From Coprinus comatus (taxonomy: Eukaryota > Basidiomycota > Agaricomycetes > Agaricales > Agaricaceae), in assembly GCA_034638255.1 (NCBI GenBank), contig JAWPGT010000016.1:1-64000 (forward strand): DNA of 64,000 nt, written 5' to 3'. The position numbers and the translations under genes are program-made. Below, in pieces: positions 22,492 to 37,047 of the stretch. The number at the start of each line of letters is the position of its first letter. Within the stretch, counting starts at the first letter, position 1. The notes beneath the pieces are model-generated. The model made no database searches and had not been told where the DNA came from. It saw nothing but the letters and a program-made list of their open reading frames with translations.

Positions 22492-25400
22492 TCACGCACG
22501 TTTTTCATGTGACCACATCCCATTATTCCCTCCATCCCCCAAAACAATTTCAATTTCTTCCTCTTCCTCATCCTCATCTTCAGCCACGCCATTCACATGT
22601 TGTTGATAACCTTGATGTTGATGATTCAATTCATATTGTTGTTGGTGCATTTGAGGTTGAGGCTGAGGAAGGTGATGATTCACTTCATACCCATACTCTT
22701 GTCCGGGTCCATGTCCACGTCCATGTTCAATAGATCCTAACCCCAGATTCCAACTTGGACTAGATTCATCACCAAGTCCAACTGGCATTCCCATCCCTCC
22801 AATCCCACCATTCCCCTGACCTTCATCAACTTGATTTCCACGACTATACCCATCCACATTATATTCCTCATCCCCTTGTTGAACCTCAACCTCAGCATCA
22901 GGACCATCAACCAAGCTTTTAACAGCATCAGGTAAAACAAACCTCTCCCAACCACCCATTCTAACATAACCACCTTTAACCTGAACCAAACTCGAAAGCA
23001 TCAAAACTCCTCTAACAAGTTGATAATCCAAAGTTAATGAAACTACCCTATTGAATGAAGCGAGTAGTTGAATTGGTATCCAACCACGAGAATCCATCTA
23101 TGTAAATAAATAAATGATCAATATGGTATAAATTTAAAGTGTAGGAATATACGTACCCGTTGGCGTAAAAAGAAGTCCTGAGCCATATTTTGTGGACTAA
23201 GATAATATTCGAGTTGGCCCAACAAATAAAATCTCGTAGAATCCAAAGGGAAAGGCAACTGAGACATCGGAACAGGCATAGGTGGTCCACCACCAGCAGA
23301 ACCGGTAGGACTAGGGTTTGGTTGATTTTGATGACCAGCATGTGGGTGAATAAAAGTTTGCATTTGGATCCCCAATGGGTGAAGGAATACCTTGAAGGAA
23401 AGGTGAAGGAGGTGTAACATTGTAAGGTATGTGTCCTTGACCTTGACCATGTCCATGACCTCGCCCCTGCGAAAACGAATTTCCATTATGATTTCCGCGC
23501 ATAGAACCTCTATATCCACGCCCTCCGTAATGATTCATACCTCTTCCTCTTCGTCCATTATAACCACCACGATCAAACCCACCCCCATTATATGAACCTC
23601 CATAATGACCTCTACGCCCTCTTCCATTCATACCTGGATGATATATTCCACTTTCACCTCCGAATCCACCTCTTCCATTATTTACATTGATATCACCTTC
23701 TCGGCCCCGTTCACGTTCGACCCCTATCTCTAGTAACGGTAACTCTTCATCTTTTCCAACAGGAACCGATGGACCAAATCCAAACCCAAAGTTTCTAACT
23801 TGAAAATCATCGTCCAAACTATCACCAGCTCCCTGCGAAGGTACAACATTGAGATATGGGTTCATATCACCACCATCAGATGAACGATTAAACAATATGG
23901 GACCAGGTGCCTCCGATACCGGTAATTCTCCAACTTGAATTTCAATTTTAGTAGCAAGCATGTTTTGAACCACCACACTCGACTGAGCATCAGCGTCACC
24001 TCCACTATTTGTCACTGTCGAGTCAAAGCCTTCATTACCAAACTTCCATTTCGTATCTCCGACAACAGAAACAGAATCCTTGACAGTCACGGGATCCACA
24101 GTAGACAAATCATTCTCAGCATGATTATGATTATGGTTCTCTTTTTCCTTCTCCTTCTCCTCTAATCCAGTTCGAGGACTTCGACCAGATTTAACTATTT
24201 TATTTCGCGCTTTTAGAGCGGCATCTGTAGATGTGACGCCAATAGCAAGCCCAGTAAACGCCTTCTCAATGCCATCTTTAGTAGTTGATTCTTGTATAAC
24301 TTGAGTGGTTGGCGCTGGGCTTGGCGCGTTCTCGATGTCAATACTCCCAAAAACGACAGGAGGAAGTGGTCTTGTATTTGTTCCATTTACCTTCTTCGCA
24401 TCTGTAGATGAAGATGTGGGAACATCGACGTCTGTCGTCCTAGCGGGGTCAGGGATTGATATGGGGATGGAGTGTGGTAAGGCCGCTTGAGGTTGAGGTT
24501 GTGCGGGATAAAATGGTTGCTGCATATGAATTGGTAGTGCCGACGGATATGGGGTTGATGGTGTAGCAGACTGTGGATACGCAGGGCTATGCTGGCCAGA
24601 GTTTGGATGACTGTTGTTCCAATAAGGATATAGTGCGGGATTGTAGTCGTAAGAAGCATATGCGTTCGGATACATGTACATATACCCCGGAACAGTTGGA
24701 GGGATTGGCAGTGAAGGATCAGTTTGAAGACCGAGCGGCGATCCGATAGATGAAGGGCGGTATATAGGCGAATTGATGGGTGGTAATGTAGGAGTTTGAG
24801 AGTAATACGGGGATGGACCATACGGGGGAGAAAGATACGTCTGATTCATGTAGTGTGAAGGATCATTATTTAATGGCAGTGTAGAAGGGAGGGGTGAATT
24901 GGTTCTTGAATTGCGGCTTGGGGGACCAGTAATATTAGCTTGTGGATCTTCAAATGGTAAGCGCTTGGATCGGGGATTCCTAGGGCTAGAGTGAAGGCTT
25001 CCTGCATTGCTCTGTACTCGAGATTGGCTAGCAGAATGATTGGTAGAGTTGCGTTCAGAATGGCCGCGGCTATTTCTGCCATGCCCCGAGTTTGATGACG
25101 GTCTTGATGGGTGCGCACTACCACCTTGACGATTAGACCTATGGAAGTCCTTACGATATTGTTGGTGAGTCTCCGCTGGTGGCGGCAGAGGCAGCGGTAT
25201 CCATTTTGGCTGACCACCTAGGCAACAAGATAATCAGTTGTATATTCATGGTGTGGGAAAGGCCGACGAAAATACACACTCTTCTTGCCAGATGACGGCT
25301 GGGCGGCGTCCGTAGTAGTCGTTTCGGGTTTGGTGACTTCCGCTATCGAAGATATTGAGCTTGATTTTCCAACTTCGGGCCAGTCTTCAGCATTATCGGT

Positions 25401-25964
25401 GGGAAGTATCGTTGGTTGGATGGGTATCTGTGACGGGCGTGGTACGCGGGATAAGTTGACGACAAATAGATCGTCAACTTCTTCGTGTGTAGCAGAGTTT
25501 TGCTTAGAATCTGCGGTAGTAGTGGAAACATCGTTTGATGTCAAATCGCGAGAGGAGGAAGAAGCAAGTGTTGTGTGTGAAGCGGACGACGATGATTGGT
25601 GTGTCGAATCCTTTTGTGCTGAAGCTGTTCTAGCTGCGAGCTCTTCTTTGCGGCGCACCCATACGTTGACTTGTGGAGACTTTGATGTTGACGTAGAAAG
25701 AGCATCAAAAGCAGGCAGCGAGTTAGAGGCACCGTTTGAAAGAGATGGCAGAGAAAATTCAGTTTGAGCAGGAGTTGCAGTATGAGCAGAGGCTGGGAGA
25801 GAAAGAGTAGAATTTGCAGAAGACTGGGTGCTTGATGAGGATGTGCTTGGTGGCAGAGACTGAGTAACGACTTCTATCGGGGACTTTATGTGCTGTGCAT
25901 TCCTTGCACGCTCTGCATATGAAAGAGGCTGAGACCTGCTGGACGACGAGGACGACGCGACCAT
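22492..25964 (-). CDS. La-motif (LARP1/Sro9-type) RNA-binding protein
   Basis: Exons 25964-25280, 25217-23157 and 23097-22492 (introns 62 and 59 bp). The earlier in-frame TTG is not a start; MVASSSSSSRSQPLSYAERA at 25964 is. Exon 2 opens SGQPKWIPLPLPPP, a motif preceding La motifs in fungal LARP1-like proteins. The La motif itself spans the 3' end of exon 2 and exon 3 (TRFYLLGQLEYYLSPQNMAQDFFLRQR, then MDSRGWIPIQLLASFNRV). Such proteins bind mRNA 5' or poly(A) ends and affect translation in the cytoplasm. RGG-like Gly/Arg-rich stretches precede the motif. The frame shifts by one base near 23350, before the La motif: no good intron fits, so an extra base in the assembly or an unusual intron must be assumed. 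Confidence 0.85.
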
Positions 25965-26043
25965 CCCAGAACAACAACGGACGAGCAGAGCCAAAGACGA
26001 TCAAGGCCAGCTAATCCATTCACTTCTTCCCACGCTGTCCTAA

Positions 26044-26609
26044 TTACAGTTTACCCCTACATTCCTCAAGCGCTAGTCCAAGCAGATTAAGTCCCCACCG
26101 CTCCCTCTGAGCAATGGCATTCTTCGCTCCAAATCCAATGCCCCAGATTCTGTCTCGGGGACTGGCTTCAACCAGATTTTTACTACCTGTACCAATCAAT
26201 TTATCTCGCAGCTCTTTGTGGGCGCGGAACTTGAGCATATTTCCTTCAATCACAATTCTAAGCCGGGCCTTTATCCATTTTTCTTCCTCAAAGTCCTTGA
26301 CCTTTCTCCCAAGTGCTTTCACTTCTAATGCAGTTGATCCTGCCTTGAGTATCTCTCTAGCAATACCACTATCTCCAAACAACAGAGCCTTCTGTACCAT
26401 CATCCAATGCTCTGCAGAAGGAAACTCCATTGTCTCTACTTTGCCATCTAGCATTACATCCGCAGTAAACGGAGAGTAGTACCACTGCGACATGTATCCA
26501 CTACAAAAGAAATATGTAATCCGTCTTTTATCATCCGTTGTTCTCCCACTCACTGTTCCTCATTGGTTTTCCAGAAAAACACATAATCCGACTTCGTTGG
26601 TAGTGACAT
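26044..26609 (-). CDS. NADAR/YbiA-like domain protein
   Basis: Two exons, 26609-26554 and 26500-26044, give 170 residues. The intron (53 bp, GTGAGT...TTTTGTAG) is open in frame, so a naive reading starts inside it. The spliced N-terminus MSLPTKSDYVFFWKTNEEHG restores the family motif FFWK..EEHGYMSQWYYSPF. Other conserved parts are EFPSAEHWMMVQKALLF and DRIWGIGFG. Members (YbiA, DUF1768) are N-glycosidases acting on riboflavin intermediates or handle ADP-ribose derivatives; the fungal substrate is not known. It is a compact single-domain protein, probably cytosolic. Its start codon is about 650 bp from that of the La-motif gene, on the same strand. Confidence 0.88.
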
Positions 26610-27633
26610 ACCTTGGTAGATTTGTTCTAGCCCCTAATCTAATCAATTTATAATCTATCTACCCCTTGTGACATCTCATGACTCAAAAATATAATAAGAA
26701 CAACTAACACAAACGCCCATGACTTCCATTAATTTCGGATTCGGATATAGTTATGTGTAATGTGCATAAAATTATTTTACCCCTATCAATATGTACAGGT
26801 GTTGCAATGTCTCATCCAATTGATCTGAGAGAATCACAAATCACAAACCACTGCTAAAACCTTTCTCTCACTCCCCCCTTACATACCCTTGTAACTACGC
26901 CTATGTCTATCTAACTATAATCTCAGATGCCAATTAGAAGTTCATCATTATCATCAACAATTCCTAGATCTCGTATACAGTTTCCAGCGCAACCCATCAA
27001 AAACCGATGTATAATCATTACACAAGGTTCTAACGCATTGACAACTAGAGACACAACTCCATACATATTTAATAGTGTATTCAATCCTTAATATCACAAG
27101 TTGTAACCAAGTACCCGACCTATAATCTGATCACAAATCCATAATTTACGTCACTACCGTGATCATAATCTGCATCTGCAGGTTGACCGTTATGTTACGG
27201 ACACCAAGTTGGTACTGGCACTGCATATATGATTAATATTAATCAATAATCGAGAGATTAACTAACTAGTGTACGTACTGCAAAATCAAAAAATAAAGAC
27301 CGATCATTTTAAGCGAAGGTAACCGGAGGGCCCGTCATGCACTGCCAGGATATCCGACCAAAGAGCCAAGAGTCATTTATCAAGATGCGAGAGATTAACA
27401 ACCAACAACCAATCGGTCGTACATTCTCCGAATGTTCTCTTTAATTAGACGAAAAACATAGCTATGAGCTATGACCAAGACCAAACGAAAGTAACCGGAT
27501 CAATCAAGTATTATATGTTTTCATCTTCATGTTTCATTAACACTCGTCATTGAAATTCGTTTACCCGAGAGGGTATACTACATATTGTAACCCAAACGAC
27601 AGAAATCACTACGATTCCTACATTGTTTTGATT
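26610..27633. other. intergenic
   Basis: AT-rich sequence upstream of the NADAR gene and downstream of the conserved unknown at 27634-30002. No open frame or RNA gene could be supported. Confidence 0.6.
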
Positions 27634-30002
27634 TTATGGTATCCTCCACATAGCAATCCCAGCACATTCACAATCAACTTCACCTTCAACTTCTTTACTA
27701 TCCTTAGTTCTGATCGCAGAAGCTACTAACAAAGCCAACGCATTTCTTAATTCCAATTGTTTCTTCTTCTTCTTCAAAATATCTTCATCTTCACCTTCTC
27801 CAACTGTTGATGACGCAGCCGTAGTTGTAGTTGTAGCCGCTGTCGTAGGATTGTCAGCAACACGACGAAGATCCTCATCTGAGTGCAAATCCTCCTCCTT
27901 TTCCTTTTCCTCCCTCTCCTCCGGATCCAATAACTCCATTCTATCCCAATCAACACACAAATCCAAAAACTCAAACAAAACCCGGACAAGTCCCCAAAAC
28001 GTCAACTCCCTTTCATTTCTATCTCCATTTCCACCTCCATCTTCGTCTCTTTGTTCATTCCCATACATCCATTTCCACTCCCCATTGACATCATCCTTTA
28101 TACCTCCATTCGCACCAACAGGCAATTCAACCTTCCAAATCCTTTCCAATGTAAGCCCCAACCAACAAACCAACGGACAACCAACTTTAACAGGAACAAC
28201 CAAACTAGGACATCCATTAAACAAAACATAATTAATCACACTTTCTCCTGGTCTTGCCGATGTAGACCATATTTTTCGATGAGGTTTTAATCCTATTAAT
28301 AAAATTATCATTCGACGTGGTATTGGTGCAGTTGGTACTATTTCAATTTGATATTGATGATGTTTCGGTTTCGTCTGCGATTACGGAACGGGTTGAGGAA
28401 TTGGAACGAGAATGCGAACAGGATTTAGAACCAGTATTAGAACTATCATCATCATTGTCATCAAGCCCCGATCCGGAACGCGAATGTGAATTCGAAAAAT
28501 GACTTCGTAATCCAAGTTTCGGTTTCGGGATTGACAATGCCTTGAATGATAAGGATGATTGTAATCGTTTAGCAACCCCACCAACACTAACTTTGAGACT
28601 ACTATCATTATCATTATGTAGTGTCTTCAAGTTATGATTATGTTGCCCGGGTTTATAGTAGTAGTCACAATCATGCTTCTTTTCGGAGGCCTGAGGTTCA
28701 GAAGCACCATGTCTATGTCCGGAGTTGTTTTCATGTTGGCATTCATTTGAAGTATATCCACCCGGACCAGTAGTAATAAGAGCGCCACTGCCAACGGTTG
28801 ACTCGGTAATTGATGCACATGATATAGATGATACTACTAATGCTGATGATGTAGTATCACTATCATTAACATTGAGATCATTAACATTACCCCCATTTGC
28901 AGTGGTGGTAGCAGTAGCAGGTTGAAATCCCGAGCCAATAGATCGTCGTTCTATTTTCGACTTGTTGGAGCCTCTTAAATCTAGTTCTTGTTCTTGTTGT
29001 TCTTGTTCTTGTTGTACTACTTTATCCGCGGGTTTCTGTCTCGGTGTAGGCACAGGTGTAGGACTAGGCGTAATAGGTGGAGTTGATTCAGATGATGTGG
29101 ATGAAGGAAATGCAAACGGTGATGGTGTATCACAAAAAACGATTTTCAAAGCCGATTCCTCTAAAAGAGTTTCACCAATTTTATAATCACCTGTATCATA
29201 AAGTCAAGAATCAATAAATAAATGACCATCAATACAAAAAAAAGGATGAAAAAAATGTAGGCATGCTTTAAGTGAAGGACGTTCAACATTATCATTGTTA
29301 ACAACTTCAGCCACCTCAATTTTTCCAATGCACAATATGTAGAGAGAAAGAGAAAGAGAACTTACCAACCAAAAAAGGACCATGACAAAACAAAATATCA
29401 GGTTTCATATTCCTAGGTATAACCGGTCTTCTAGCACTCGCAAAAAGGTAAGGCGAAAACCATCCTTTTTCGATATCGAAATAATCCTTAATACCCGCAA
29501 AAAACGAGATATCCCTATATAACAAAACGACAGTCAGGCGGTCAGTCAGTCAGTTGTAACTGTGTCAAGTCACAAAAGAGATAAAGGAAAAATAGAGAAC
29601 GGATAAAGAATGGTGCTCACTCATGCAAAGAACACCTAAAAAAACCAATCCAAGCATCCTCCACAAATCCCATCTTAAACCCCAAAGTAATCAACAAAAC
29701 CTTAACATTCGTAGTTTCCAAAACATCAGAATGAATAGGAATCAATTTATTAACCGGTTTACTAAAAACAAGTTCATTCGCAAGTTTAGTTGTTCCTTGA
29801 AATCCAGCTTGTAAACTTAATTCAACGAGAACGCTTGATCCGAATGATGTTAGGACTATATCTGATATTGGTCCCATTCTGTTTTTGTTTTTGTTTGAGT
29901 TAATTCATGAGCATTTTGAAAATTAATCTAATCAGATTATGTTTTTTGATAAACAAAAAGTAACAAAAAAAACACATACGCAGGTGCAGCAACCGCCGCC
30001 AT
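27634..30002 (-). CDS. conserved fungal protein of unknown function
   Basis: Exons 30002-29980, 29878-29621, 29514-29366 and 29190-27634 (introns 101, 106 and 175 bp). The reading begins MAAVAAPAMGPISDIVLTSFG. Globular segments (LVELSLQAGFQGTTKLANEL, AWIGFFRCSLHEDISFFAG, IPRRMIILLIGLKPHRKIW, CPLVCWLGLTLERIWKVELP) flank a long disordered Ser/Gly/Asn-rich middle. I do not recognise the family. Around 28320-28400 the frame must change by one: KHHQYQIEIVPTAPIPRR continues the protein in another frame than the preceding Ser-rich tract, so either an unseen intron or an indel is present. A possible extra first exon lies at 32034-32005, which would need a 2-kb intron. Confidence 0.7.
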
Positions 30003-32918
30003 GCCTCCCTGAATCATAGAAATAGAATGAATGAAAGATTAGTACATCTACAACACACACATTACACACAAAACAATCAGAAAGAGTCAAATCAAGGTGC
30101 CAAAAGTGATGGATGACACGGGATGCGGATGCGGATGTAATGTTTATGTTACATCTGCATCACATACTTGAAGGGAAAGGGAAATAAAGTAAGGTTTAAG
30201 AGGATAAATGGTAACCGTTGAAGGGTATTCAGGGGTAGTATGTGAAATCCCAACCTCCTGGGTGTGAGAGTGAGAAAAAAAGAGGCCTCAAACTTAAACA
30301 GTTGAGCGTTTGAGAAAAAAGGGTAGTAACGATGTTGAGATTGAATCCTTTGATTCCGATCACAAGAAGAAAGAGAAAAATAAGTTTGGCAAAAGGTCAC
30401 CAGGGTATGATTAAAAAGAAGCACCCCACACACCCGCCTCCTTCCCCAAAACATATAACACGTATCGTCATAATCAAAAATCAAAAATTCCGCAGTCAAG
30501 GTACTGTATAGTACCCGAATAATCGAAGAGGGCAAAATGTATATATGCGCGCGCATGTGTACCAGGCCACCCAAACCAAGTCAAAGGGGTGATGGGAAAG
30601 TATTGAATGTTTAACGATGAATGATGTTAGGATGTGATGGGGGGATAAAAGTCTGAAATGAATGATGATAAATGATGATGGGAGAACAACTGTATAACAG
30701 AGCGACAATTCCGTTCAAAATACGGCCTGTTTGAAGCCGCAGATTTGCCGCGGCCCCGTTTTCTGTAACGGGGATGTCGAGATAGAAAGGGCTGAATGGG
30801 GAACTACAAAAGTCCACCTGTGAACCCAAAAAAGGACAGAGTTAGAATTGCGGACAAAAAGGGAACGGATCAATCGGCGTTAAAACCTCGGGCGCAATGA
30901 AAGAAAGATCACATGTAGGGATCTCTCTTTGAAGAGAAAAAAAAAACAGTCGAAAAAGAAAATAATCAGAGAAGATATCCACCGTAGCTGCTATCACTGT
31001 ATGTATCGCCAAATCCCTGAATCGGATACAAGGTAAGAATAAAGGTGATGAGTCACCCCACTGTGTCGAAATCCCATGTAGCATATCATCAGTTAGTATT
31101 ACACACCATAGTTGCAATGTTCCCAAATATCCAAAACACCAAAGCCAAAAGAGCCCGAAACCGAAAGGACAAGGTCAAAGCCCCAGTCATGAAGGCCAAA
31201 AACGCAACGATCAATGAAATATTTGACGAAATCATTGAAATCATGATCATGTTTCCAAGAAGCACGAGTGGGAGACCAACAGTGTTCAGTATCCAGGTTC
31301 CAAGTTCCGAGTTGGATCCAATACAAGAAAGAAGTTCAAAGTTAAAGTTGAAAAAGGAGAGAGAGTTTGGAGTTCCCAGTCAGGTAAATCAGAAAATCCG
31401 TGACAATCATTGGTTAGACATGTCGGGTTGGTTGTCAGTAGTATAGCCAGTTGGTTGTTAATATCAATGTTCAATGTTCAACATTCAACAATATAGAAGT
31501 GTATAGTGTTTGGTGGTTCATGAAAGTTGAAAGTTGTGGTCAGTGGTTGGCCAAGTATAATGTTTGAGTTTGGGTTCGGGGTTCGGTATGAGTCACAATC
31601 ATGTTTCCAAGAATCCCCACCGAGTGAGATGATTAGCAGTGATCAACGATGTACCCAAGTGTTTACAACGCGAAGTTGAAGAGTTGAAAAGTTCCGGTCA
31701 GAGGGATCATTAGTTGTGGAGTCGGTTAGTCGTTGGCATCCGTGTTCAACAACATCATAAGCATATAGCGTCGGTGTCGGTGTCGGTTTTTCAATGCCCC
31801 CGCCAGTAGAAAAAGAAAAACAACCGGCGCCCACAGAGTCCAAAAGAGAAGAGAATGGTCATCATCCATTCATTGTTAGATGTAAAAAAAAATATACAAA
31901 GGAGGAAAATCCGTTGAAAAAAGTCAGTTAGTCAGTCTTTAAAATGCAGCTTATTCAAATCATGGGAAGCGATATAATGAAAAAACGAAGGGAGTAGAAC
32001 TTACAGGAGAAAGACAAACAACGGTAGTCCCCATGGCTCTAAAAGATTCATAAGACGACATTACAATTCGACCTGTCATCGACTACACAATAGTATAAAC
32101 CATAGTTAGTAGTAGTAATTGCATTCAGAGTAGTATTAGCTTCAGTTTCGCTCGAAAGCAAGTAACCCTGAAGAAACGAAAGATAATAATAAAGGGTAAA
32201 GATAAAACAAGAACTCTGAGGAGACATATTTTTAGTAGAAACACCGAGTGGACCGGTAAACTGTGTCAAAATGAAAAACGCAACAAATTGCACTTTAATA
32301 GGAATGGAGCAATACAGATAATCAAGAACCACTTTGTTCAACGTAATTATCTCCTCATCCGCAGCAATAGTACGAAGCTCTCAGAGTTCCGAGTTTCAGA
32401 CGAAAAAAATGTCATGTTCGCTCACCCCAACCAACTTGCGCATAATCCATGGTGCCTCTTTTTCTTGTTCATTGGTTGCTTCAAGTGAGCTAGGATCCAC
32501 AGGCCCTAGAAGGGAGATCTTGTTGGACATCCTCGATGCGTCCTCCGTGGTGTAAGATGGCAAGGAGATAAGCGCGGGTGGAGATCGATTTTGAACTTTG
32601 AATTGACAGGCAGATCAGAGATTTCTGACATAATCATGTGCAAGGCAGTTTCAATCCATTCACAAGTCCAAGTTGTACACAATATCTACTATAACACCTC
32701 TTCAGATACGGTCGGCTCGTTGAGGCCTAACCTAACTCTGACAACACCCACGGTCTACCCCAGACCTCCGTGGTCGCATGAACCGCTGCATGTCCCTGCC
32801 GTATAAATAAGACTATCAAGGAAATATCCGCAACATCAGGACGTTGAAGATCCTATTCTCCCGTCTCAGTGGCGAGGGCTCGTTGAGGCCGTCGATAACT
32901 ACGGGTTCATTGCATCAC
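30003..32918. other. long intergenic stretch or long intron
   Basis: No gene supported by homology or splice logic. At 32034-32005 the minus strand reads ATG then MGTTVVCLSP and a GTAAGT donor; the acceptor at 30009 before GGMAAVAAP is in phase, so part of this may be a 1996-bp intron of the neighbouring gene. The word ggctcgttgaggcc occurs twice, near 32713 and 32876. Short plus-strand frames (31045-31446, 32591-32806) look random. Confidence 0.45.
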
Positions 32919-34753
<1,835 letters not shown>

Positions 34754-34823
34754 GTTGTGGTAGAGATGGGGGGAGGTATGAGAGCAGATGGAAGATTGAA
34801 TTTTGGGTTTTTTAATACACCGC

Positions 34824-34830
34824 CACGTGA
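34824..34830. promoter_or_regulatory. CACGTGA E-box (Cbf1-type site)
   Basis: CACGTGA at 34824-34830 (TCACGTG on the minus strand) lies 71 bp upstream of the adenosylhomocysteinase ATG and 72 bp upstream of the Som1-like ATG. TCACGTG is the core site of the bHLH factor Cbf1, which with Met4 controls sulfur-amino-acid genes in yeast. Use by this fungus is inferred. Confidence 0.5.
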
Positions 34831-34901
34831 CGCCCAGTCATTTTAAGCCCGCAGACCCAGGCAGACCCTCAACGCCTCACGCGTTACCTGGCTCTGCAAG
34901 A

Positions 34902-35191
34902 ATGGCAAAGACGGGCACCGAGAACGAGAAAGAGAATGGCCCTTGTAGAATTGCAGAGATACTGCAGTTCGCGTGCGACGTACAACCACACGCGTCCGGC
35001 AGACCACAGGTACACTGCTTTCCCATCCCAAGGATATTCAGAATGCAAGTCTTCATCCCTCCTGCGACAATCAACTCCATTGCTGATCAACATAAAGATG
35101 CGATGGGCGGCCGGCAGTGGAGATCACTAGACTAGTGGACATCGATATCGCAACGGGTGAGGTTGTGATACCAAAAGATGCCTCAGTGTAG
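34902..35191 (+). CDS. Som1-like mitochondrial export small protein
   Basis: Two exons, 34902-35044 and 35098-35191, give 78 residues. The intron (53 bp) begins GCAAGT and ends AAAG: a GC-AG intron. Only this junction restores the conserved run FPIPRIFRICDGRPAVEITR. The protein has three spaced cysteines (PCRIAEILQFAC, VHCFPIPR, FRIC). This matches the pattern of fungal Som1 proteins, a small factor associated with the mitochondrial inner-membrane peptidase that helps process imported and mitochondrially encoded proteins. Assignment is from the motif pattern only and the gene is short. It is divergent from adenosylhomocysteinase with 148 bp between start codons. Confidence 0.7.
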
Positions 35192-35782
35192 GTCTTGGAG
35201 CTTATTCGTGTGCATGTTTACTGATATCAACAGTCAGACGCTTACAGTGAGAGCAGCGTGGAAGGACGTCGTCCGCCACGAGGTACCAAGCAGCTGAACA
35301 TGTGTTGGTGTAGTGTGCTCAACTGTGGCTTTGACCTGGCACCTCACCTATCCTCCTATTTTTGACTGACCCTATTCGTGTGAACGTCTGTACTTCAAAT
35401 TGATTTGTTGTGTTTCAGCATTTCAGGGTAGAAACGAGTGGGAGTTCTCTCTGATCCGGACATGTATACAAATCCTTCTGTCCAATGGAATTACTGATCA
35501 TCTCTCGTATCCGGGGTGAAACTCAAGCAATCCTAAGGTCCATCGCAATCATCAATCTTGTAAGTTGTGGACTAAGTCACCCTTTTGGTATTCTAGGTTG
35601 CCATATCACAGCCTTGTGATCTTTGCAGATCTGAATGTTGTTATGCCCAGGTTCTCACTTGCAAACCAAACCTCCAAGAAAGTAATCCTTGTCATCAATT
35701 TCCCAGAATCTACCAGCTCAAATACCATTTAGTCGATCTCTGCTCGATACTTGCTGTCTCTACCTGATCAGCACTGCCCTCG
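35192..35782. other. intergenic
   Basis: Between the Som1-like gene and the next plus-strand gene. Ct-rich patches (35700-35780) look like a basidiomycete promoter/5' UTR. No gene seen. Confidence 0.55.
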
Positions 35783-37047
35783 ATGGATCCCTACTGGTCG
35801 CTCCAAATAAAAGAAGAGGTTCCTGAACGGATGACTACATTATTATCTCCTCCAGCTACTCCCAATTCTCTCGCTCTTTCTCTCCCTTCTCCTCTACCAT
35901 CCTCTAGATCGTCCCGCAGACCCTCCTTCACCACAACCTCTAGAAACTCAAGGTTGCGTCCTTACCCACAGACAAAACCCACAAAGAACCATTCTCAGCC
36001 AATGTCCCAAGGTCCCTACACTATGTGGCAAAATAATGGAATCCCATCCAATAGGCCGATGTCCTCTGCGGAACGTCGCTTCTCTTCTGAAGGAGAACAA
36101 CAGCGGATGTTCACCAGCACTCCAAACTCCTCTCTCGTACGTTCGATACTTACTCTCGTTATTGCTTCCTATTGACCAGAATATCACAGGATCAGGCTTT
36201 CATGATGAACCAGGGCTCAAACATGATGGCCGTCATGGGAGAGCCTGAGTCTAGTTACTCGGGTCGAGTGCCCCAACTGTATTCCACCAACGCTCAGATG
36301 GTTTGGTCGAATGATGTGAATATTATGTCCAACACAGAACCATATCGTGGCGTCGCTGCGCCATCACAATCCTTCTCTTTGCCGCCAACACCGGGATACT
36401 CCCAAACGTCTGCTCCACGGAACGTATCATCTGAACCAGACTTCTTTCCTACAGACGGATACATTGGCACAGTTCGTCGGGCATCTAGTATCTCTTCAGG
36501 GTCACAATCACCATATAACACTCATGGTGAAGATCTAGAAACCGAGAACCGTCGTCTCCGGCAGGAAGTAGAAGGGCTTCGACGAGCTTTTTCGGATGTA
36601 CGAGCTCCTCAAACATCTGCAAACCTGTCACCCGCTTTTCGTGCTTCTTGGAAGCGTCGGACAGAGGCAAGGAAAAAGTTGTTCTGTTCACTCAATAGAG
36701 CGGGAAACGCACTATGTGCTTGGCATGATTCGAGAAGAGAGCGACGCCAATTCCCACCTCGAAATGCTCCTCCGGGCTACCTGAACTGTGGCTGCACTCA
36801 CGAGGAGGCTCTATTTGAGGACACTCTCTCGCGTCATCATGTTGGTGGCTACCTTCCTGGAGAAAGTGTTCGCATGGACCCGGGGTTGCGTGGGCCCCTG
36901 CTTAAGCTCTTGGAACAACGTTATGGGTACAAGGATGGCGATTTCGATTATAACCCTCATACTATGACTTGGAATCCTGAACAGGATCCAGAATACTGGG
37001 AACATCAACTACAAAACGGTGGAAGAGCACGAAGAAGCGGATCATGA
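35783..37047 (+). CDS. coiled-coil protein of unknown function
   Basis: Two exons, 35783-36136 and 36190-37047 (53-bp intron), give 403 residues. The N-terminal half is disordered, Ser/Pro-rich with SP and TP sites (LLSPPATPNS, LSLPSPLPSSRSS). A short coiled coil, LETENRRLRQEVEGLRRAF, follows near residues 235-260. The C-terminal part is folded-looking and Cys/His-containing (LFCSLNRAGNALCAWHDSRR, GYLNCGCTHEEALFEDTLSRHH, LLKLLEQRYGYKDGDFDYNP). The layout suggests a nuclear regulatory protein, but I do not recognise a domain and no DNA-binding motif is plain. The second AG was taken as acceptor because it alone keeps phase. Confidence 0.75.

Noticed and set aside
26501..26553. An open frame extending the NADAR protein at its N-terminus from a GTG
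   Set aside because: It is an intron with textbook ends; splicing to the ATG at 26609 restores the conserved FFWK..EEHGY motif.
31045..31446. 133-codon plus-strand open frame in the 30-32.9 kb gap
   Set aside because: No recognisable domain, no intron signals and basic low-complexity composition; likely chance.
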